From NCBI RefSeq assembly GCF_030348765.1, contig NZ_JAUCEU010000007.1, forward strand, positions 2,680,001 through 2,744,000: a stretch of 64,000 bases of DNA, in the 5' to 3' direction. Under the pieces are notes generated by a model. It saw only the letters and a program-made list of their open reading frames with translations. It searched no databases and was not told the DNA's origin. How positions within the stretch are numbered: the stretch's first letter is position 1; every line of letters begins with the position of its first letter. Source of the stretch: Neobacillus sp. CF12. Lineage in GTDB: Bacteria; Bacillota; Bacilli; Bacillales; Cytobacillaceae. Of the stretch, positions 8,185 through 18,817 are shown piece by piece. Both the position numbers and the translations under genes were made by a program.

Positions 8185-11100
8185 ATGACAGAAAGATGGA
8201 ACCCTTCCCTTTTTAAAGATTTCCATAAGCATGAACACGATGCCTGCGGAATTGTAGCTTGTCTTGAAAAAAACAAGCAGCCAACAAGAAAAAACATTTT
8301 TGATTGCATAGATGCCCTTGTAACGATGAATCACCGTGCTGGCTTTATAAACGGTGAGGGCGATGGTGTTGGAATACATGTTGATATTCCTCGGGCCCTA
8401 TGGAAAGAAAAATTACAAAAAGCTAATGTTGACTCCTCACTAGCAGACAATGAGAGTTTTGCTGTTGGTCATGTTTTTATCAGCCAAAAAGCTAACTGGA
8501 ACTCTACGAAACAAGAATTACTTCAAAAACTAGAAAACTACAATTTAGAAATCATTTTTGAAACAAATCAAGTTACCGATTCAAGCGCTCTTGGCCCAAT
8601 CGCCATCCAAGAAGACCCAATTTTCTGGCAATTTGCCTGTATCTCCAAAAAGGCAGGGCAAGAATTAAATAAGGTTTTATTTGAAGCAATTATTGATTTT
8701 GAAACCAATGAATTTGTTCATGTTGCTTCTTTAAGCCAAAATCATGCTGTTTATAAAGTAATGGGGGCTGGTGATATTCTCCCTCGCTACTACCAGGACT
8801 TAGCTAGTCCAATCGTTGCATCAACCGTCACACTTGGTCATAATCGTTATTCCACCAATACATTATCTAGTTTTTTCCGAGTTCAGCCTTTTAGTGTGCT
8901 TGGCCACAACGGAGAAATTAATACGATTGCAAAGCTTCGTGACGAAGCAAGAATGATTGGCGTCCCACTTGTAAAGGACGGCAGTGATTCACAAGATTTA
9001 AGCCGGACAATAGAAACACTAATTTGTCGTGAAGGATATACCTTATTCGAGGCAATCGATCTTTTATTCCCGCCAATTATCAACGAAATTAAAGCCTACT
9101 CGAAAGATTTACAAGATTTATATACTTATATTCGCGAAGCATGGGGGCATTTTGCCCAAGGTCCAGCGGGTATTATTTCTAGATATGGTGATGAGGCAGT
9201 TTTTAGTGTAGATGCACTAGGACTCCGTCCACTCTGGATGCTTGAAACCGAGACTTCTTATTTATTTTCATCTGAACCGGGAATCATTCCTTCAAGTGAG
9301 TATGTAAATGAACCTAAGCCTCTAGCTCCTGGTGAAAAAGTCGGTTTCAAGTGGAGTAATAGTAAATTAGAAGTTTACGAGCATAATCAATTCCAAAAAC
9401 AGGTTTATCACCGCTTTTCAAAACGTTTAAATCTGCAAGATTCAAGAGTTCGGTTACAAGCACCAGCTTTAGAAAAAACGATTACGATGAATTATCCGGA
9501 CAAAATCCATAATGGACAATATAAAGCATTTGGCTGGGAAAGAGACCACATTCAATTAATCGAGCAAATGGCTGAAAAAGGAGTCGAACCTATTCGTTCC
9601 CTTGGGCATGATGCTCCACTTGCTGCTCTAAATCCAGAGCGTAAAAACCTTGCTGATTATTTTAAAGAAAGCGTAGCCGTCGTTACGAATCCTGCCATTG
9701 ACCGGGACCGTGAAACGGAGCATTTTTCCACACGGGTGATTATTGGAAAACGCCCTGCTTTATTTAAAAATGAAAAAACAAAAACCGTTCTCGAGTTAAC
9801 CACTCCCCTTCTATTAGAAGGTAAAGCTGGTTATAGCTGTTCGGAAACCATTGGTCAACCTAGTTTCGATCAAGTGGTTCAGCATTTCCACGAGCAAAAG
9901 CTAGTTGCGTTTATTTCAACAACCTTTAAAAAAGATGAGGACATTGAAACTGCCCTAACTAGAATTTCAGAGGAAGCCGTTCAAGCTGTTGTTTCTGGAA
10001 AGAGCTTACTCGTCCTTGATGATGCGAACGCACATCAGGATGATTTCTATTGGATTGACCCGCATTTAGTCACATCTGCTATTGATCAGGCATTGGTAAA
10101 GGCAGAATTAAGAAGGGATTGTTCTATCTTGCTGCGCTCTGCTGCGATTCGTTCGCTGCATGATATCGTAACTGTTTTTGGATTAGGAGCTGATTTAATC
10201 AGCCCATATTACATGTTCATGACAGTTCTGGATGAATCCAACAAACCTTTAGTGAACCTTTATGGTGCCTTATCTAAGGGGCTTGAAAAAGTAATTTCTA
10301 CCATTGGTATTCACGAATTACGGGGCTATGGCCGACTGTTCTCAAGCATTGGTTTACACGAGGATGTTGCCAAAGTATTAAATATTGTTAACTTTTTTGG
10401 CTCGAAAGAAATCGGGAATAATTATGAAGCAATGAAGAATGATGCACTTCAAAGAGCGGAAGATTACCATAATGAAAAGGAAAGAGTCGGAAAAACCTTC
10501 CACCTCTTCCCTCGTATTTGGAAAGCTATCGGCGAAGTTGCAGCAACAGGTGATTATAGTGCTTATCGTGATAAAATTAGCGAACAAGAAGAGCAAAATC
10601 CAACTACCATTCGTCATTTAATCCAATTAAAGAAAAACAATCAAGCTATTTCACCAGCGGATGTTGATATTACTGTTGGTGAGCATGATTTACCATTTAT
10701 TATCTCTTCCATGTCGTTTGGTTCTCAAAATGAGATTGCATTTAGGGCTTATGCGGAAGGTGCTGACCGCCTAAACATGGTCAGCCTGAATGGTGAAGGC
10801 GGCGAAATCAAGGATATGCTTGGAAAATATCCAAAAACGAGAGGACAGCAAATTGCCTCTGGACGTTTTGGAGTAAACGCTGAGCTATTAAACTCTTCTA
10901 ATCTATTAGAAATTAAAATTGGGCAAGGCGCGAAGCCTGGTGAAGGTGGACACTTACCTGGTTCAAAGGTTACTGCCAAGGTTGCTGCAGCACGTAACGC
11001 TACACTTGGTTCAGATTTAATCTCGCCATCAAACAACCATGATATCTATTCAATCGAAGATTTAGCCCAAATGATCCTTGAATTAAAAACGGGCAATGAT

Positions 11101-12654
11101 CAAGCGAAAATTGCAGTAAAAGTACCTGTTGTACCAAATATCGGTACGATTGCTGTTGGTATCGCTAAAGCAGGCGCAGATATAATTACATTAAGCGGAT
11201 TTGACGGTGGTACGGGTGCTGCCAGAATCCATGCACTTCAGCATGTTGGGCTACCTGTTGAAATTGGCGTAAAAGCAGCTCATAATGCCCTGCTTGAAAG
11301 CGGACTCCGTAATAAAGTAGAAATATGGGCAGATGGCGGAATGAAGAGTGCCCTGGACGTTATGAAGGTTATGCTCCTTGGTGCTAACCGTGTAGGCTTT
11401 GGAACTCTTTCCATGTTGGCAATCGGCTGTACCACTTGCCGTGGATGTCATTTAGATACATGTCATGTTGGTATTGCTACCCAAATTGAATCTGAAGTTC
11501 AAGCTAAGGAACATGGACTTCGCCGCTTTGTTCCACGTCAACTGGACTTAGCTGTCAATGGGATCATGAATCTATTTTCATCTTTTGGAAGTGAGTTAAA
11601 AGCACTGGCTGCTTCTGTTGGGATTACAAATTTACAAGATGCAGTTGGACGTTCTGATTTATTAGAACAGGTTAAAGGAAAGGATCAACTTAGCCTTTCC
11701 TACCTATTAAAATCTCTAGAAATTAGCCAATTCTCAAAAACAGAAGAAACAAAGGCTTTTCAAGAAGTCCAAATGCAGGTTGCCGTTGGTGCTGAGTATT
11801 TAGACGCAAGCGTAGACCAATTACATTCTTCTCGTGAATTCGATTCTGTCACCTCTGAACAGCGAGTTTTAGGCAGCAGAGTTTCATGTCATCGTGTACG
11901 CGGAAGACTGGATGGTTCATACCAGCAGCTCCCTCCTGTACAACTTAAGTACAAGAATGGTTCAATTCCTGGAAACGGCTTAGGTGCCTATAATAGCGGG
12001 GGAATTGAAATCACTGTAAACGGCGGCGGTCAAGATGGTGTTGGAAAAACATCCTTTGGCGGCAATATCTTTATTCTTAAATCAAAAGGAAAAAATGGCA
12101 GCTATTATAATGGTTCTGTCGGAAAAGGCTTCGGCTATGGAGCTCAAAAAGGTCTATTAGTAGCCCAAGGTAACGCTGACGCTCGTGCAGGAATTCGTCT
12201 TTCTGGTGCTGATTTAATTATTGGCGGCTCTGTTAAACAGCCACTTCCTGAAAAAGAAGCTGGAAATATTGGTGCTAATGCAAATATTAAAGGTTTTGCA
12301 TTTGAATACATGACAAATGGCCGCGGTTTAGTTTTAGGAGATCCAGGACCATGGATTTGCGCCGGGATGACCGGTGGTGTCGTTTATGTCCGCCACCAGC
12401 CTGAAGTCGGTTTAACGGCAGAAGCGATTATGAGAAGGATTGCTAAAGGTGCTAAAGTTTCTGTCCTTAGCTTAAGTGAAAACGGCAAAAAAGATGTGAA
12501 GGAGCTTCTTGGTAAATATACAGATGTACTGGCTAAAGATGGTCAGACTGAAGAAGCCAATCAGCTTAGAGCACTTCTTTCTAACCCAGAAGATCACTTT
12601 ATTCAAATTGTTCCTGTAAAAGAACAAGCCGACCCAGCTGTTTCAACTGAATAA
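8185..12654 (+). CDS. Glutamate synthase large subunit (GltB-type), stand-alone
   Basis: A 1489-residue ferredoxin/NADPH-GOGAT large subunit. Order: short propeptide, then a class-II glutaminase beginning at Cys21 (HDACGIVACL), a central domain, the FMN synthase domain (about 800-1150; GQGAKPGEGGHLPGSK, LSGFDGGTGAAR), the 3Fe-4S cysteines CTTCRGCHLDTC at about 1090, and a C-terminal GXGXG beta-helix domain. It would make glutamate from 2-oxoglutarate and glutamine. The usual partner GltD (NADPH subunit) is not adjacent: the gene ends in its own terminator and ygaE follows. So it either uses a distant small subunit or another electron donor. It is inserted between gsaB and ygaE relative to B. 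subtilis. Confidence 0.9.
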   Translation: MTERWNPSLFKDFHKHEHDACGIVACLEKNKQPTRKNIFDCIDALVTMNHRAGFINGEGDGVGIHVDIPRALWKEKLQKANVDSSLADNESFAVGHVFISQKANWNSTKQELLQKLENYNLEIIFETNQVTDSSALGPIAIQEDPIFWQFACISKKAGQELNKVLFEAIIDFETNEFVHVASLSQNHAVYKVMGAGDILPRYYQDLASPIVASTVTLGHNRYSTNTLSSFFRVQPFSVLGHNGEINTIAKLRDEARMIGVPLVKDGSDSQDLSRTIETLICREGYTLFEAIDLLFPPIINEIKAYSKDLQDLYTYIREAWGHFAQGPAGIISRYGDEAVFSVDALGLRPLWMLETETSYLFSSEPGIIPSSEYVNEPKPLAPGEKVGFKWSNSKLEVYEHNQFQKQVYHRFSKRLNLQDSRVRLQAPALEKTITMNYPDKIHNGQYKAFGWERDHIQLIEQMAEKGVEPIRSLGHDAPLAALNPERKNLADYFKESVAVVTNPAIDRDRETEHFSTRVIIGKRPALFKNEKTKTVLELTTPLLLEGKAGYSCSETIGQPSFDQVVQHFHEQKLVAFISTTFKKDEDIETALTRISEEAVQAVVSGKSLLVLDDANAHQDDFYWIDPHLVTSAIDQALVKAELRRDCSILLRSAAIRSLHDIVTVFGLGADLISPYYMFMTVLDESNKPLVNLYGALSKGLEKVISTIGIHELRGYGRLFSSIGLHEDVAKVLNIVNFFGSKEIGNNYEAMKNDALQRAEDYHNEKERVGKTFHLFPRIWKAIGEVAATGDYSAYRDKISEQEEQNPTTIRHLIQLKKNNQAISPADVDITVGEHDLPFIISSMSFGSQNEIAFRAYAEGADRLNMVSLNGEGGEIKDMLGKYPKTRGQQIASGRFGVNAELLNSSNLLEIKIGQGAKPGEGGHLPGSKVTAKVAAARNATLGSDLISPSNNHDIYSIEDLAQMILELKTGNDQAKIAVKVPVVPNIGTIAVGIAKAGADIITLSGFDGGTGAARIHALQHVGLPVEIGVKAAHNALLESGLRNKVEIWADGGMKSALDVMKVMLLGANRVGFGTLSMLAIGCTTCRGCHLDTCHVGIATQIESEVQAKEHGLRRFVPRQLDLAVNGIMNLFSSFGSELKALAASVGITNLQDAVGRSDLLEQVKGKDQLSLSYLLKSLEISQFSKTEETKAFQEVQMQVAVGAEYLDASVDQLHSSREFDSVTSEQRVLGSRVSCHRVRGRLDGSYQQLPPVQLKYKNGSIPGNGLGAYNSGGIEITVNGGGQDGVGKTSFGGNIFILKSKGKNGSYYNGSVGKGFGYGAQKGLLVAQGNADARAGIRLSGADLIIGGSVKQPLPEKEAGNIGANANIKGFAFEYMTNGRGLVLGDPGPWICAGMTGGVVYVRHQPEVGLTAEAIMRRIAKGAKVSVLSLSENGKKDVKELLGKYTDVLAKDGQTEEANQLRALLSNPEDHFIQIVPVKEQADPAVSTE

Positions 12655-12660
12655 TTAATA

Positions 12661-12696
12661 AAAGAACGTCCGCTTTTTAGCCGGACGTTCTTTTTT
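12661..12696 (+). terminator. Rho-independent terminator of the gltB-like gene
   Basis: An 11-bp stem AAGAACGTCCG (12662-12672) with CGGACGTTCTT (12682-12692) and a T6 tract. Confidence 0.9.
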
Positions 12697-12844
12697 GAGT
12701 TTATGAAAATATCTTTAACTATTACTTGATTAAATTCATATAATATCTCTTGATTAAATGTTTTAATCCATGTATAGTACGTAAATGTTCGTTACCTAGT
12801 AAACTAAGCACAAACCACTTAAATTTGAAAGGAATTTATTTAGA

Positions 12845-13918
12845 ATGAAGTTAGGTGCCCGAATTTTCAAAACGGGAATTGCAATTGTTTTATCCCTTTA
12901 TTTAGCACAGTTACTGGACTCACCCGCTCCTGTATTGGCAGGTATTGCTGCAATCTTTGCCATTCAGCCAACCATTTATCGTTCTTATTTAACGATAGTT
13001 GAACAAATACAGGGGAACTTAATAGGTGCATTACTCGCAGTCATTTTTGTTCTTCTATTAGGTAATCATATTATTATCATTGGCCTAGCTGCAATTATTG
13101 TTATTATCATCAACCTAAAATTAAAAATTGAAAATACGATTGGACTATCACTCGTTACCTTGGTTTCAATTATGGAAACTCCTGGAACTGACTTTATTCC
13201 TTTTGCAGGTATTCGATTCTCAACCATCATGATTGGAGTTTTTTCCGCGTTTGTCGTCAACCTTGTATTTCTGCCGCCAAAATATGAAAATAAGCTTTAC
13301 TTTAAGATAGCTGGGACAACAGAAGAAATTATCCGTTGGATCCGTTTAAGCACTCGTCATGACTTCGACCATAATTTACTGAAAGCCGATATCGAAAAAT
13401 TAAAAGATAATTTATTAAAAATGGGACAGTTTTATTTAATGTATAAAGAAGAAAGAAGTTATTTTAGAAAGATTAGTTTAGAGAAATCGAGAAAACTAGT
13501 GATTTTCAGACAAATGACCTCAACGGCCAAAAGGGCGCTTGATACATTAAAAAAACTTCATCGATTTGAAAATGAATTGCTTCATCTGCCAGAGAGCTTT
13601 CAACAGTCAATACAAGAACAACTTGACAGTGTCATTTATCATCATGAACAATTAATGCTCCGGTTTATTGGGAAAGTACCTACCCCCATAGATAGCGAGA
13701 CTAGTAACTGTATTAATAAAAAAGAACTATTTGACCTGTTTTTGACACACCAAAAGCTTTATTCCAATCAAGAGGACCTTCATTTATATCATACTATGCA
13801 AATTATCTCTTCTATCATTGATTACGGGGAGCAAGTCGAACACCTTGATACGTTGATAACTAGCTTTCATTCCTTTCATCATAATGAGATATCCATTGAA
13901 CAGAAGGAAATCGAATAA
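12845..13918 (+). CDS. ygaE: YgaE, aromatic-acid-exporter-like (UPF0421) membrane protein
   Basis: A 357-residue protein with five or six hydrophobic helices in the first 145 residues (KTGIAIVLSLYLAQLLDSPAP, then GIAAIFAIQPT) and a charged helical C-terminal half (about 150-357). This is the ArAE_1 plus C-terminal-domain layout of the UPF0421 family, to which B. subtilis YgaE belongs. Aromatic acid export is a family suggestion only. The position next to gsaB agrees with B. subtilis apart from the inserted gltB-like gene. The ribosome site is GAAAGGAA. A promoter-like TTAACT-18-TATAAT precedes it near 12715-12745. Confidence 0.85.
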   Translation: MKLGARIFKTGIAIVLSLYLAQLLDSPAPVLAGIAAIFAIQPTIYRSYLTIVEQIQGNLIGALLAVIFVLLLGNHIIIIGLAAIIVIIINLKLKIENTIGLSLVTLVSIMETPGTDFIPFAGIRFSTIMIGVFSAFVVNLVFLPPKYENKLYFKIAGTTEEIIRWIRLSTRHDFDHNLLKADIEKLKDNLLKMGQFYLMYKEERSYFRKISLEKSRKLVIFRQMTSTAKRALDTLKKLHRFENELLHLPESFQQSIQEQLDSVIYHHEQLMLRFIGKVPTPIDSETSNCINKKELFDLFLTHQKLYSNQEDLHLYHTMQIISSIIDYGEQVEHLDTLITSFHSFHHNEISIEQKEIE

Positions 13919-14030
13919 GGAGGACTTATTTGTAGCAGGATCAACAGCTAAAGAGAATTTGGTTCTATTATGAAACAGAGCAATGCGCGATTAACAGGGT
14001 AATAATAAAGACAATTTCCATCTAAATTAA

Positions 14031-14069
14031 GCCTGTATCATTGATCATATCATTGATACAGGCTATTTT
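14031..14069 (+). terminator. Terminator after ygaE
   Basis: GCCTGTATCA (14031-14040) pairs with TGATACAGGC (14054-14063), followed by TATTTTTATT. The 110 bases between ygaE and this hairpin hold no supportable gene. Confidence 0.8.
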
Positions 14070-14161
14070 TATTCTTTATTGAAGCACCTGTTCTTAATAA
14101 GCCTAGATATTACTGTGAATTCTAAAATTTTCGGTATAATATCTTCAAGGAGGTTGGTAAG

Positions 14162-15142
14162 ATGAAAGCAATTCAAGTTACACAATTTGGTGGACCTGAG
14201 AACTTAGTCTATACAGATGTTGAGGATGTCGTTGCAGGAAAAGGAGAGGTTTGCGTCCGTTTATATGCGGCGGGAGTCAATCCGAGTGATATTTACACAT
14301 TAACAGGTACATATGCGTTTAGTATACCTCAACTGCCTTATACCCCAGGATTAGACGGCGCAGGGATTATCGAGTCTATTGGAGAAGAAGTCACTAATGT
14401 TAGCGTTGGTGATCGTGTATTTATAGCATCCTTAATGCAAAGTAAAAGTACTGGTACCTTTGCACAAAAAATCGTCTGTGATGCAACATCGGTTCATCCA
14501 TTACCAGAACATGTAACTTTTGAACAAGGTGCAGCATTAGGAGTCCCAGCATTGACTGCATACCGGGCATTATTTCAACGTGCCTGTCTAAAGCCTGGTC
14601 AAACCGTTTTTATTCATGGGGCCAGTGGCGGGGTTGGATTACAGGTTGTGCAAATGGCGAAATCATACGGTGCTAAAGTGATTGGTACAGCGAGTAAACC
14701 AGAGGGTAAAAAAATGGTCAAACAAGCTGGCGCTGATGTGGTCATTGATCATGTGACAGAAGCAACGATTGAAGATGTATTAGCCCTAACTGAGGGCAAT
14801 GGACCTGATGTCATTATTGAGTTTTTAGCAAATATTAATCTAGAGACAGACCTAAAGCTGATTGCACCATTTGGTAAAATTGTAATAGTTGGAAATCGTG
14901 GTTCTATCGAAATTAATCCACGTCTTGCAATGCAAAAGGAATGTGACATTCTAGCAACTGCCCTTTGGAACACACCGAAAGATGAATACAAACAATGCAT
15001 TCATGGTGTAATGGGCATGCTCCAAAGTGGCGCACTTAGTCCGATTATTGGTACAACTTTGACACTCCTGCAAGCTTCACAGGGCTTTGAACAGCTGGCA
15101 CAAGGTATAGGAAATGGTAAACTTGTTTTAATAATTGACTAA
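14162..15142 (+). CDS. Zinc-independent MDR-family NADPH:quinone reductase
   Basis: A 326-residue medium-chain dehydrogenase/reductase of the quinone oxidoreductase branch. An N-terminal GroES-like domain (AAGVNPSDIYTLTG, PYTPGLDGAGIIESIG) lacks zinc ligands; the Rossmann domain has HGASGGVGLQVVQMAKSYGAKVIGT at about 157-180. Such enzymes reduce quinones or alpha,beta-unsaturated carbonyls with NADPH. It forms a monocistronic unit with an AAGGAGG site and its own terminator, and is an accessory insertion relative to the B. subtilis order. The substrate is unknown. Confidence 0.9.
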   Translation: MKAIQVTQFGGPENLVYTDVEDVVAGKGEVCVRLYAAGVNPSDIYTLTGTYAFSIPQLPYTPGLDGAGIIESIGEEVTNVSVGDRVFIASLMQSKSTGTFAQKIVCDATSVHPLPEHVTFEQGAALGVPALTAYRALFQRACLKPGQTVFIHGASGGVGLQVVQMAKSYGAKVIGTASKPEGKKMVKQAGADVVIDHVTEATIEDVLALTEGNGPDVIIEFLANINLETDLKLIAPFGKIVIVGNRGSIEINPRLAMQKECDILATALWNTPKDEYKQCIHGVMGMLQSGALSPIIGTTLTLLQASQGFEQLAQGIGNGKLVLIID

Positions 15143-15183
15143 TTCAGCATGATTTTTAATAGAACATTCAATAAATACCGGGG

Positions 15184-15214
15184 GCATTACCACAACACTG
15201 GTAATGCTTTTTTT
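15184..15214 (+). terminator. Terminator after the quinone reductase gene
   Basis: GCATTACCA (15184-15192) pairs with TGGTAATGC (15199-15207), then T7. Confidence 0.9.
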
Positions 15215-15289
15215 CTTAAATATAGACAAAACAGACCCTAGTTAAATTAGAAAAAGCTGCCAAAGATTAGGCAGCTGAATCCAATCAAA

Positions 15290-16075
15290 CTAATTCCACA
15301 CCTCTTCAAGTGTATTTTTGAAAAGTGAATCTAATTTGGGTGTTACGTTTGGTAAATCAATAGTAAGTGTTTTTGCATATTCCCGTAGACGTTCGATTTC
15401 CTCGTTTAGAAAATGGCTTATTACTTGGATTTTAGGTTCTTTATCTAATTCTTCTCCTGCCAATTTCCTTTTTAGCAATGTGTTTATTTCATTCTTTAGG
15501 TGACCTTCTGGAATTATATCATTCAATAACATCGAAAATTCCAATGGTGGAAACTCGTTATATTTTTCAATCCATCCTGCGGCCAAAACTGGCCTAAGCA
15601 CATAAAAATATTTTTTTATTTTCACTTCTTCACCTTGTAGATATTCCCTGAAATTATTGTGTGCCATATTTAGATAGTGATGTAAACAAGAGTTTGGAGC
15701 AAAAATGCTATTGGTTAGCTCTTGCATCTGCTCAATGGTTGAAAAAGCTGTGTAGTATACTATTCCTGAACGCAGCCATTCCATTAATGGAGGATTAGAC
15801 TTTCTAAATAACCTTAAGGCTTTAGTCAATTCCCATCCTGTAATATCAAGTAAATTATTTATCGGTAATTCAATTACATCACGTTTTGATCCAATACCTA
15901 TAGGATCAATCGTTAGATAATCTTCCTTTTTATGAACATAAATAAATCGGACATCATAATCACTATCTTTTGATGGGAACTGCCACGCCCTGCTACCTGA
16001 TTCACAAGCATAAAGAATTTTAACATTATAGTCTTCCTCAATTTTTTTTAATGATTTTATAATGGTTTCTCTCAA
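15290..16075 (-). CDS. ycgL: YcgL/RlaP-type nucleotidyltransferase
   Basis: A 261-residue DNA polymerase-beta-fold nucleotidyltransferase. The catalytic motif is present: G27-S28-R in CESGSRAWQFPS followed by D39-Y-D41 in SDYDVRFIY. It matches the COG3541/PF10127 family (B. subtilis YcgL, 260 residues), which comparative genomics has linked to RNA repair (name RlaP). No RNA ligase or other repair gene is adjacent here. The helical C-terminal half includes the conserved NNFREYL segment. Separately transcribed, upstream of ygaD on the same strand. Biochemical activity is inferred from family. Confidence 0.85.
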   Translation of the reverse strand: MRETIIKSLKKIEEDYNVKILYACESGSRAWQFPSKDSDYDVRFIYVHKKEDYLTIDPIGIGSKRDVIELPINNLLDITGWELTKALRLFRKSNPPLMEWLRSGIVYYTAFSTIEQMQELTNSIFAPNSCLHHYLNMAHNNFREYLQGEEVKIKKYFYVLRPVLAAGWIEKYNEFPPLEFSMLLNDIIPEGHLKNEINTLLKRKLAGEELDKEPKIQVISHFLNEEIERLREYAKTLTIDLPNVTPKLDSLFKNTLEEVWN

Positions 16076-16160
16076 CTTTATTCCTCCGATTCAGTTTAGT
16101 AGGAAATTTTTATTTACCTGTCATCGTTTCAACATCCGGATTTATCTAGACTTAATAAAA

Positions 16161-16192
16161 AAATGACGTATGCCAAGTTTCATACGTCATTT
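16161..16192 (-). terminator. Hairpin between ycgL and ygaD
   Basis: A 12-bp stem AAATGACGTATG/CATACGTCATTT with an 8-base loop; on the minus strand T7 follows, so it ends ygaD-direction or through transcription leaving 16206. Confidence 0.85.
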
Positions 16193-16205
16193 CTTGTTGC
16201 TCTTT

Positions 16206-17981
16206 CTATGCTTGCAGTGGTGTTTTTTCTTTATGCTGTTCCAGTTGCTGCACTTGAAATAATTTAAAGTAATTCCCTTGTTTCGCCATTAATTCATCAT
16301 GTTTGCCCACTTCGACGATCTGGCCGTGTTCGATTAAGACAATCCGATCAGCATGGGTTATGGTCGATAAACGGTGTGCTACAACAAATGTGGTCCTGTC
16401 CTTCGCCAGCTTATCAAGTGCTTCTTGGATCAGGTGTTCACTTTCTAAATCAAGAGCCGAAGTTGCCTCATCTAATAATAAAATCGGCGGGTTCCGTAGA
16501 AATACACGGGCGATGGCTACTCTTTGCTTTTGGCCGCCTGAAAGCTTTACACCTCTTTCTCCAACCTTCGTATCATACCCATTTGCTAGATTCACAATAA
16601 AATCATGTGCATTGGCCGCTTTTGCGGCCTGATAAACCTCTTCATCACTTGCACCGGGTTTTCCTAATAAGATATTGTTCTTAACAGATTCACTAAATAA
16701 GATATTGTCCTGAAAAACGACCCCTATTTTATCCCGTAAGGATTGGACCTGGAAGTGGCGGATATCCACACCATCTAAGAGAATTTTCCCTTCCGTGACA
16801 TCATAGAAACGAGGTATCAGACTGACAAGTGTGGACTTACCTCCCCCGCTCATTCCAACTAGGGCTATTGTCTCGCCTTTTTTCACATCGAGATTGATAT
16901 TTTTCAGAATCATTTCCTCTGATTCATTGTATGTAAATTGAACATGATCAAACGTAATGTCCCCTTTCACATCCTTGCACTCGACGGCATTAGGAGCATC
17001 GACAATATCATATTTTACATCGAGGAATTCAAATACTCTATCCATCGAGGCGAATGACTGCGTAAGGGTGGTGGAAGAATTCACAAGCCTTCTTAATGGA
17101 CTGTACAATTTATCAATATAAGCAAAAAACGCAATCATTGTTCCTAACGATAAATCTCCTTGAATAACAAGGTACGCAGAGTATCCGATAACGAGCAAAG
17201 GTGCAATATCGGTAATCGTATTCACGGCTGCAAACGCCTTCGCATTCCAACTTGTGTGCTCTAAGGCTTTTTCTAAAAAGTTCTTATTTTGTTTATCAAA
17301 CTGTGTTTGCTCAAACTCTTCGATTGCAAAGCTTTTTATGACGGGCATTCCTTGCACACGTTCATGGAGGTAGCTCTGAACCTCAGCAAGTGCTTGCGAA
17401 CGAGACCTGGTGAGTTTGCGCAAATTTCCAAAAAAGTATTTTATCGAAATCGCATAGAGCGGAAATAACAAAATTGAAACGAACGTTAGACTGACATTCA
17501 TATAAAACATAATAATAATTGCGATAACAATCGTGGCAATATCGAGCCAAAGATTCATTAAGCCGGTGATTACAAATGTTTTCGTCTGCTCAACATCATT
17601 AATAACCCGTGAAATGACCTCTCCAGAACGTGTATTGGCATAATATTTAAAGCTAAGTTTCTGTATATGTGTATACATACGATCACGGATATCATAAAGA
17701 ATTTTACTTGATGTCCATTGCGCAAAATATTGGCGATAATACTCAATTGGCGGCCTTAAGACGACAAATACAACAATCATGATTCCCATGATCAGTATTA
17801 ATTTTTCTATTTTCTCATCATTTTTTAAACCACTTGCCCCAATAATATCATCCACTACATACTTAATGAGCATAGGTATGATAAGCGGGATAGCGAATTT
17901 TAATACCCCGATTATAATTGTCCCAATAATTTGAAGGCGATATGGCTTAACAAATTCGAGATATCTGCGAACACTGCTCAA
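16206..17981 (-). CDS. ygaD: ABC exporter half-transporter YgaD
   Basis: A 591-residue fused permease-ATPase. Six transmembrane helices occupy about residues 15-300 and the nucleotide-binding domain about 340-575: Walker [10 protein letters not shown], signature LSGGQ, Walker [13 protein letters not shown] and the switch AHRLST. It should act as a homodimeric (or paired) exporter in the plasma membrane, of the multidrug/lipid-type class. Gene order ygaC-ygaD matches B. subtilis. It ends just before the strong hairpin at 16161-16192. Substrate unknown. Confidence 0.92.
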   Translation of the reverse strand: MSSVRRYLEFVKPYRLQIIGTIIIGVLKFAIPLIIPMLIKYVVDDIIGASGLKNDEKIEKLILIMGIMIVVFVVLRPPIEYYRQYFAQWTSSKILYDIRDRMYTHIQKLSFKYYANTRSGEVISRVINDVEQTKTFVITGLMNLWLDIATIVIAIIIMFYMNVSLTFVSILLFPLYAISIKYFFGNLRKLTRSRSQALAEVQSYLHERVQGMPVIKSFAIEEFEQTQFDKQNKNFLEKALEHTSWNAKAFAAVNTITDIAPLLVIGYSAYLVIQGDLSLGTMIAFFAYIDKLYSPLRRLVNSSTTLTQSFASMDRVFEFLDVKYDIVDAPNAVECKDVKGDITFDHVQFTYNESEEMILKNINLDVKKGETIALVGMSGGGKSTLVSLIPRFYDVTEGKILLDGVDIRHFQVQSLRDKIGVVFQDNILFSESVKNNILLGKPGASDEEVYQAAKAANAHDFIVNLANGYDTKVGERGVKLSGGQKQRVAIARVFLRNPPILLLDEATSALDLESEHLIQEALDKLAKDRTTFVVAHRLSTITHADRIVLIEHGQIVEVGKHDELMAKQGNYFKLFQVQQLEQHKEKTPLQA

Positions 17982-18021
17982 GATTGGCCCCCCTTTTTCG
18001 TGCTGTCACATTTAAGAACAT

Positions 18022-18076
18022 GGAAAGATGATGAAGGCAACTACTCTTACCGTGTAGGTGCCTTCATCATCTTTCC
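18022..18076. terminator. Long perfect hairpin between ntdP and ygaD
   Basis: An 18-bp perfect inverted repeat (18022-18039 with 18059-18076, core GATGATGAAGGCA), extendable inward by CTAC/GTAG. It has no T-tract on either side, so it may stabilise or process the ntdP 3' end rather than terminate. Confidence 0.65.
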
Positions 18077-18090
18077 AAAACATTCTTCCA

Positions 18091-18621
18091 TTAACGTCTG
18101 TACGTTAAATAACGCTCATACCAGATATCAATAAAATCTGGTGCAAAAGGTCCTTTACGCTGGCGAATCCAGTGAATAAGTTTTTCAACGTTTCTTTTCA
18201 GAATTTGATCAATAACCTCGGGATACTTCATCTCGCGACGATGGCGCTCATATTCATCTTCATCTAACAAATTAAACGTCATATCAGGGAAGACCTTAAT
18301 ATCAAGGTCATAATCAATATATTTAACTGCTTCACCATCAAAAATAAATGGTGAGCTAAGATTACAATAGTAATAAATACCATCTTCACGAATCATCCCA
18401 ATAATATTAAACCAATATTGTGAATGAAAATAACAAATTGCTGGTTCTCTTGTAATCCATGTTCTTCCATCCGATTCCGTTACAATTGTCCGATCATTCC
18501 CGCCAATCACCAAATTTTGAGATCCCTTTAAAACGGTCGTTTCTTCCCAGACGCGATGGATGTGCCCATTGTGTTTATAGCTATGTATTTGTATTGGTTC
18601 ACCTTCGATGGGTACGCCCAT
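18091..18621 (-). CDS. ntdP: NtdP-type nucleoside tri-/diphosphatase (DUF402, YgaC)
   Basis: A 176-residue DUF402 protein, the same length as B. subtilis YgaC. Family members (NtdP) hydrolyse nucleoside tri- and diphosphates with divalent metal. Conserved segments are [36 protein letters not shown] and the acidic [13 protein letters not shown] metal-binding stretch. The start is placed at the ATG at 18621, after GAAGGGGAG; the frame stays open for 21 codons upstream but that extension is basic and absent from relatives. Divergent/convergent context: ygaB upstream on the same strand, ygaD downstream. Confidence 0.9.
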   Translation of the reverse strand: MGVPIEGEPIQIHSYKHNGHIHRVWEETTVLKGSQNLVIGGNDRTIVTESDGRTWITREPAICYFHSQYWFNIIGMIREDGIYYYCNLSSPFIFDGEAVKYIDYDLDIKVFPDMTFNLLDEDEYERHRREMKYPEVIDQILKRNVEKLIHWIRQRKGPFAPDFIDIWYERYLTYRR

Positions 18622-18747
18622 GATTCTCCCCTTCTTCCTTCCTAAACGCTTTGTGACCCATCTTATGTGTGCAAGTAACGACAAATGGTAACAAAGCTCA
18701 TTTACTATTTCTTATTATTATAACGGTTGGATAAGGAATTTAAAACA

Positions 18748-18775
18748 AAAGAGCCATTGATTTCAATGACTCTTT
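18748..18775 (-). terminator. Terminator after ygaB
   Basis: AAAGAGCCATTG/CAATGACTCTTT stem with a four-base loop; a T-rich tract follows on the minus strand. Confidence 0.8.
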
Positions 18776-18817
18776 GAAAAAAATTACCTATTTTTCATTC
18801 AAATTTTGATTTTCCGC

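Noticed and set aside
13919..14028. Short gene after ygaE (MKQSNARLTG)
   Set aside because: Ten codons with no ribosome site; the following hairpin is explained as the ygaE terminator.
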